Assembly: GCA_001603615.1 (NCBI GenBank)
Contig: LUZL01000214.1
Coordinates: 1 to 6,686 of the forward strand
DNA: 6,686 bases
Origin: Bacteroidales bacterium Bact_20
GTDB taxonomy: Bacteria; Bacteroidota; Bacteroidia; Bacteroidales; DTU049
Direction: 5' to 3'
Below, piece by piece: positions 4,645 to 6,686 of this stretch. The position numbers and the translations under genes are program-made. A model generated the notes under the pieces. The model saw nothing but the letters and a program-made list of their open reading frames with translations. It had not been told where the DNA came from and did not search any database. The stretch's first letter is position 1. Each line of letters opens with the position of its first letter.

Positions 4645-6686
4645 TTATTTTTTATTTTTTTTGTCTTTTTTTATTGAATCATTTTTATTAGAATTTACCC
4701 ACATATCTTTTATTCTATCAAAGCTATAATTGTACGAAATACCTATCCCTTGCGTATAAGGTCCATAGTAGATAAGTTGATCATATGGATTAGTTTTATT
4801 AAACAATCTAAGTTTCAGATTATTATTAAATCTATAAGATATATCAAAATCGCCAACGAAATTAGATGAAGATTGTGAACTACCATTGTTGTAATTATTT
4901 ACTCCTATATTACTAGAAATTTGTAATTTGCCATCTAATAGTTGTGTAGACAAGCTTAATTGTGTCTCTGTAGGACTATAAATGATCCCTACATTCACAT
5001 CACCTGTTATCTGAGATAGCCAATTGCTAAATTGATTAGATAGCATTTCTAAAGATGTATTACCGATACCACTACCAATATCTAATCCACGCATACCTGC
5101 AGGTGAAATAAAAGAATTAAAAAGTAATAAAGCAAAAACTTGTTGCATAACGTCTTGATCTGTTCTCAACACATTTTTTACCAAATTTTTAGTATCTTCA
5201 TCTGCTTCAGGTAGTTCTATATCAAATTTAATATCTGGAGACATGAAATTACCTGTGATATGCAATAGAACACTAACTAAATATTTTTGTTTATATACTT
5301 CAGATGAATCTAGATGCCCAACGAGAGAATATAATGAAGTGCGAATATTATTTCTAGCAATTATATCCATTTCTCCATTTAATACATTACCACGCCATTT
5401 AATAACACTACCTGGGTCTATATTAAATTTTTTATTAATAGTATTCTGCATGGTTAGATTGTAATATCCATCTACAATGGTAACATCTCCTAACAGATTA
5501 AGGTTCCCATCAGCATCCATAGTTACTTGTATGTCTCCATTTGCTTTTACCATTATTTTATCACCCATTCTAGGATCAAATTCTATATTTAACTCTGTAT
5601 CTGGACTTGGAGACACTCTTAGATTCATAGAAATTGTAGTTTTACCAGATGTTAATTGTGGTCTTGCCCTTAGCTGTAATGTATCAGCAATAGTATCATG
5701 AGGATTGACAAAATGAATGAAATCACTTTGCACTACTACGCTAGAAAAAGAAATAGGTATATATAATCTAGTTCCTGACTCAGTATTAACATTCCCATCT
5801 ATTTTTAAAGAATTTATTGGTCCATGGACCCTAACAGCACCACTTATTAAACCTTTTCCATAAAAATATTCGTTTTGACCTTGTGGAGCATTGACAGCTA
5901 AAAAATGATCAAATGATAACCTCGTATCCATAGTAATATCAGAAAAATTATTATGTTTCATTATGAAATATCCATTAGCATTTTTAGCATCTGGATCATT
6001 AATTACTAATGTATCTATTCTAATTTCATCAGGATAGATTTTAATTTTTGTAGTTAAAGAATAGGCAACATTAGTATAATTTATTTTTAGTCTTGTTCTT
6101 ATTAAATCTATGTCTCCTTTAATTTGTGGTGCAGCGAAGCTACCATAAACACTAATATTACCTTGAGCATAACCACCCACATTTGATACAAAGCCAGCCA
6201 TCATTGGTTCAATAACTGATAGATTCAAATTACTTAGATTAATATTTAAATCTAGATTTTCTTTACCAGTAGGATAAATATAGCCATTAGCTTTTAGTGG
6301 TATTCTAGCACCTTGTGTACCTATATCTTTCAGAACCAACTCTGTTTTGATACCTTTTTTAATAGTATCCCATTTGCTAATAAATTCTATATCTCCTATT
6401 CGTTTCCCATCAAAATTCAAATCAGTTAAATTAATATTTGCAAGCAAATTTGGTATTTTTTGGTTAAAATGACTAGCCTCCACTCTACCATCTAGATGAC
6501 CATTAATATCATATTGAAAATTGCTAACAAAAGTATTTATTTGAGATATTTCAATATTTTTAAAAATTATTGTTAATAAGTCATCAGATGTCTTACTATA
6601 TTTACCATTAATTTTTATACTCTGAGTATTAGTAGCCAAGGCGAACTCAGAAATATCTATTTCATTGTTTACAAAAGAAATAGCTG
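4645..6686 (-). CDS. tamB: TamB-like translocation/assembly module protein, 5' end outside the window
   Basis: The frame is open to the window edge: codons upstream of the TTG at 6637-6639 (reading AISFVNNEIDISEFA) continue without a stop. The apparent start there is therefore not real, and about 680 C-terminal residues are present. TamB-family proteins usually exceed 1,300 residues, so roughly half is missing. The visible part is rich in beta-strand repeats of the 'GxLxGxxxVxGxxxxPxxxG' kind, for example GYAQGNISVYGSFAAPQIKG and GLISGAVRVHGPINSLKIDG. It ends in the TamB/DUF490 C-terminal domain. Marks of that domain are VDGYYNLTMQNTINKKFNI followed by GSVIKW (about 5390-5490), PDIKFDIELPEAD (about 5200-5240) and FALLLFNSFISP (about 5100-5140). 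A lysine-rich tail follows. TamB proteins are anchored in the inner membrane, span the periplasm and work with outer-membrane BamA-like partners in envelope assembly and probably lipid transport. The next gene begins three bases downstream. Confidence 0.88.
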   Translation of the reverse strand, partial: AISFVNNEIDISEFALATNTQSIKINGKYSKTSDDLLTIIFKNIEISQINTFVSNFQYDINGHLDGRVEASHFNQKIPNLLANINLTDLNFDGKRIGDIEFISKWDTIKKGIKTELVLKDIGTQGARIPLKANGYIYPTGKENLDLNINLSNLNLSVIEPMMAGFVSNVGGYAQGNISVYGSFAAPQIKGDIDLIRTRLKINYTNVAYSLTTKIKIYPDEIRIDTLVINDPDAKNANGYFIMKHNNFSDITMDTRLSFDHFLAVNAPQGQNEYFYGKGLISGAVRVHGPINSLKIDGNVNTESGTRLYIPISFSSVVVQSDFIHFVNPHDTIADTLQLRARPQLTSGKTTISMNLRVSPSPDTELNIEFDPRMGDKIMVKANGDIQVTMDADGNLNLLGDVTIVDGYYNLTMQNTINKKFNIDPGSVIKWRGNVLNGEMDIIARNNIRTSLYSLVGHLDSSEVYKQKYLVSVLLHITGNFMSPDIKFDIELPEADEDTKNLVKNVLRTDQDVMQQVFALLLFNSFISPAGMRGLDIGSGIGNTSLEMLSNQFSNWLSQITGDVNVGIIYSPTETQLSLSTQLLDGKLQISSNIGVNNYNNGSSQSSSNFVGDFDISYRFNNNLKLRLFNKTNPYDQLIYYGPYTQGIGISYNYSFDRIKDMWVNSNKNDSIKKDKKNKK

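Noticed and set aside
5243..5701. Two plus-strand frames of about 73 codons (5243-5464 and 5477-5701)
   Set aside because: Both are antisense to the conserved TamB C-terminal domain and show no motif of their own.
6637..6639. TTG as the start of the TamB-like gene
   Set aside because: The frame stays open to the window edge with plausible coding sequence, and the protein is far shorter than the family, so the gene is truncated by the window.

Overview
The window looks like an AT-rich genome of the phylum Bacteroidota. The support is a TamB C-terminal domain, an outer-membrane protein with a carboxypeptidase-regulatory-like domain followed by a DUF5686-type region, signal peptides ending in the typical 'FSQ' or 'YSQ', and TAnnTTTG promoter boxes in place of a sigma-70 -10 element. 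All four genes lie on the minus strand, so transcription runs from high to low coordinates.

In transcription order, 6686-4645 holds the 3' part of a tamB-like gene, whose 5' end lies beyond the window. Three bases later (4641-3805) comes a small secreted protein of unrecognised function with YD/RHS-like tyrosine repeats, very likely translated from the same mRNA. The 200-base gap 3804-3605 is mostly a striking array of about 18 degenerate octamers (3654-3798, consensus AGTCACCC on the plus strand). It is GC-rich and strongly strand-asymmetric in an otherwise roughly 25-30% GC region. Next is an 806-codon outer-membrane beta-barrel protein (3604-1184) with no ATG near its signal peptide. Last, 1091-93 encodes an IS1595-family-like transposase with an intact zinc ribbon. 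As far as can be judged by eye, two of its catalytic positions are replaced. Imperfect inverted repeats (79-112 and 1139-1172) bracket it and probably are the remnant element ends. Positions 1-74 show no gene.

The three non-mobile genes all concern the cell envelope. TamB-like proteins bridge the periplasm and act in outer-membrane assembly or lipid transport, DUF5686-type proteins are outer-membrane barrels, and the small protein is exported. A shared envelope role is an inference from position and export signals, not from known biochemistry. The most unusual items are the octamer array, the transposase with a degraded active site but an open reading frame, and the unrecognised exported repeat protein coupled to tamB.
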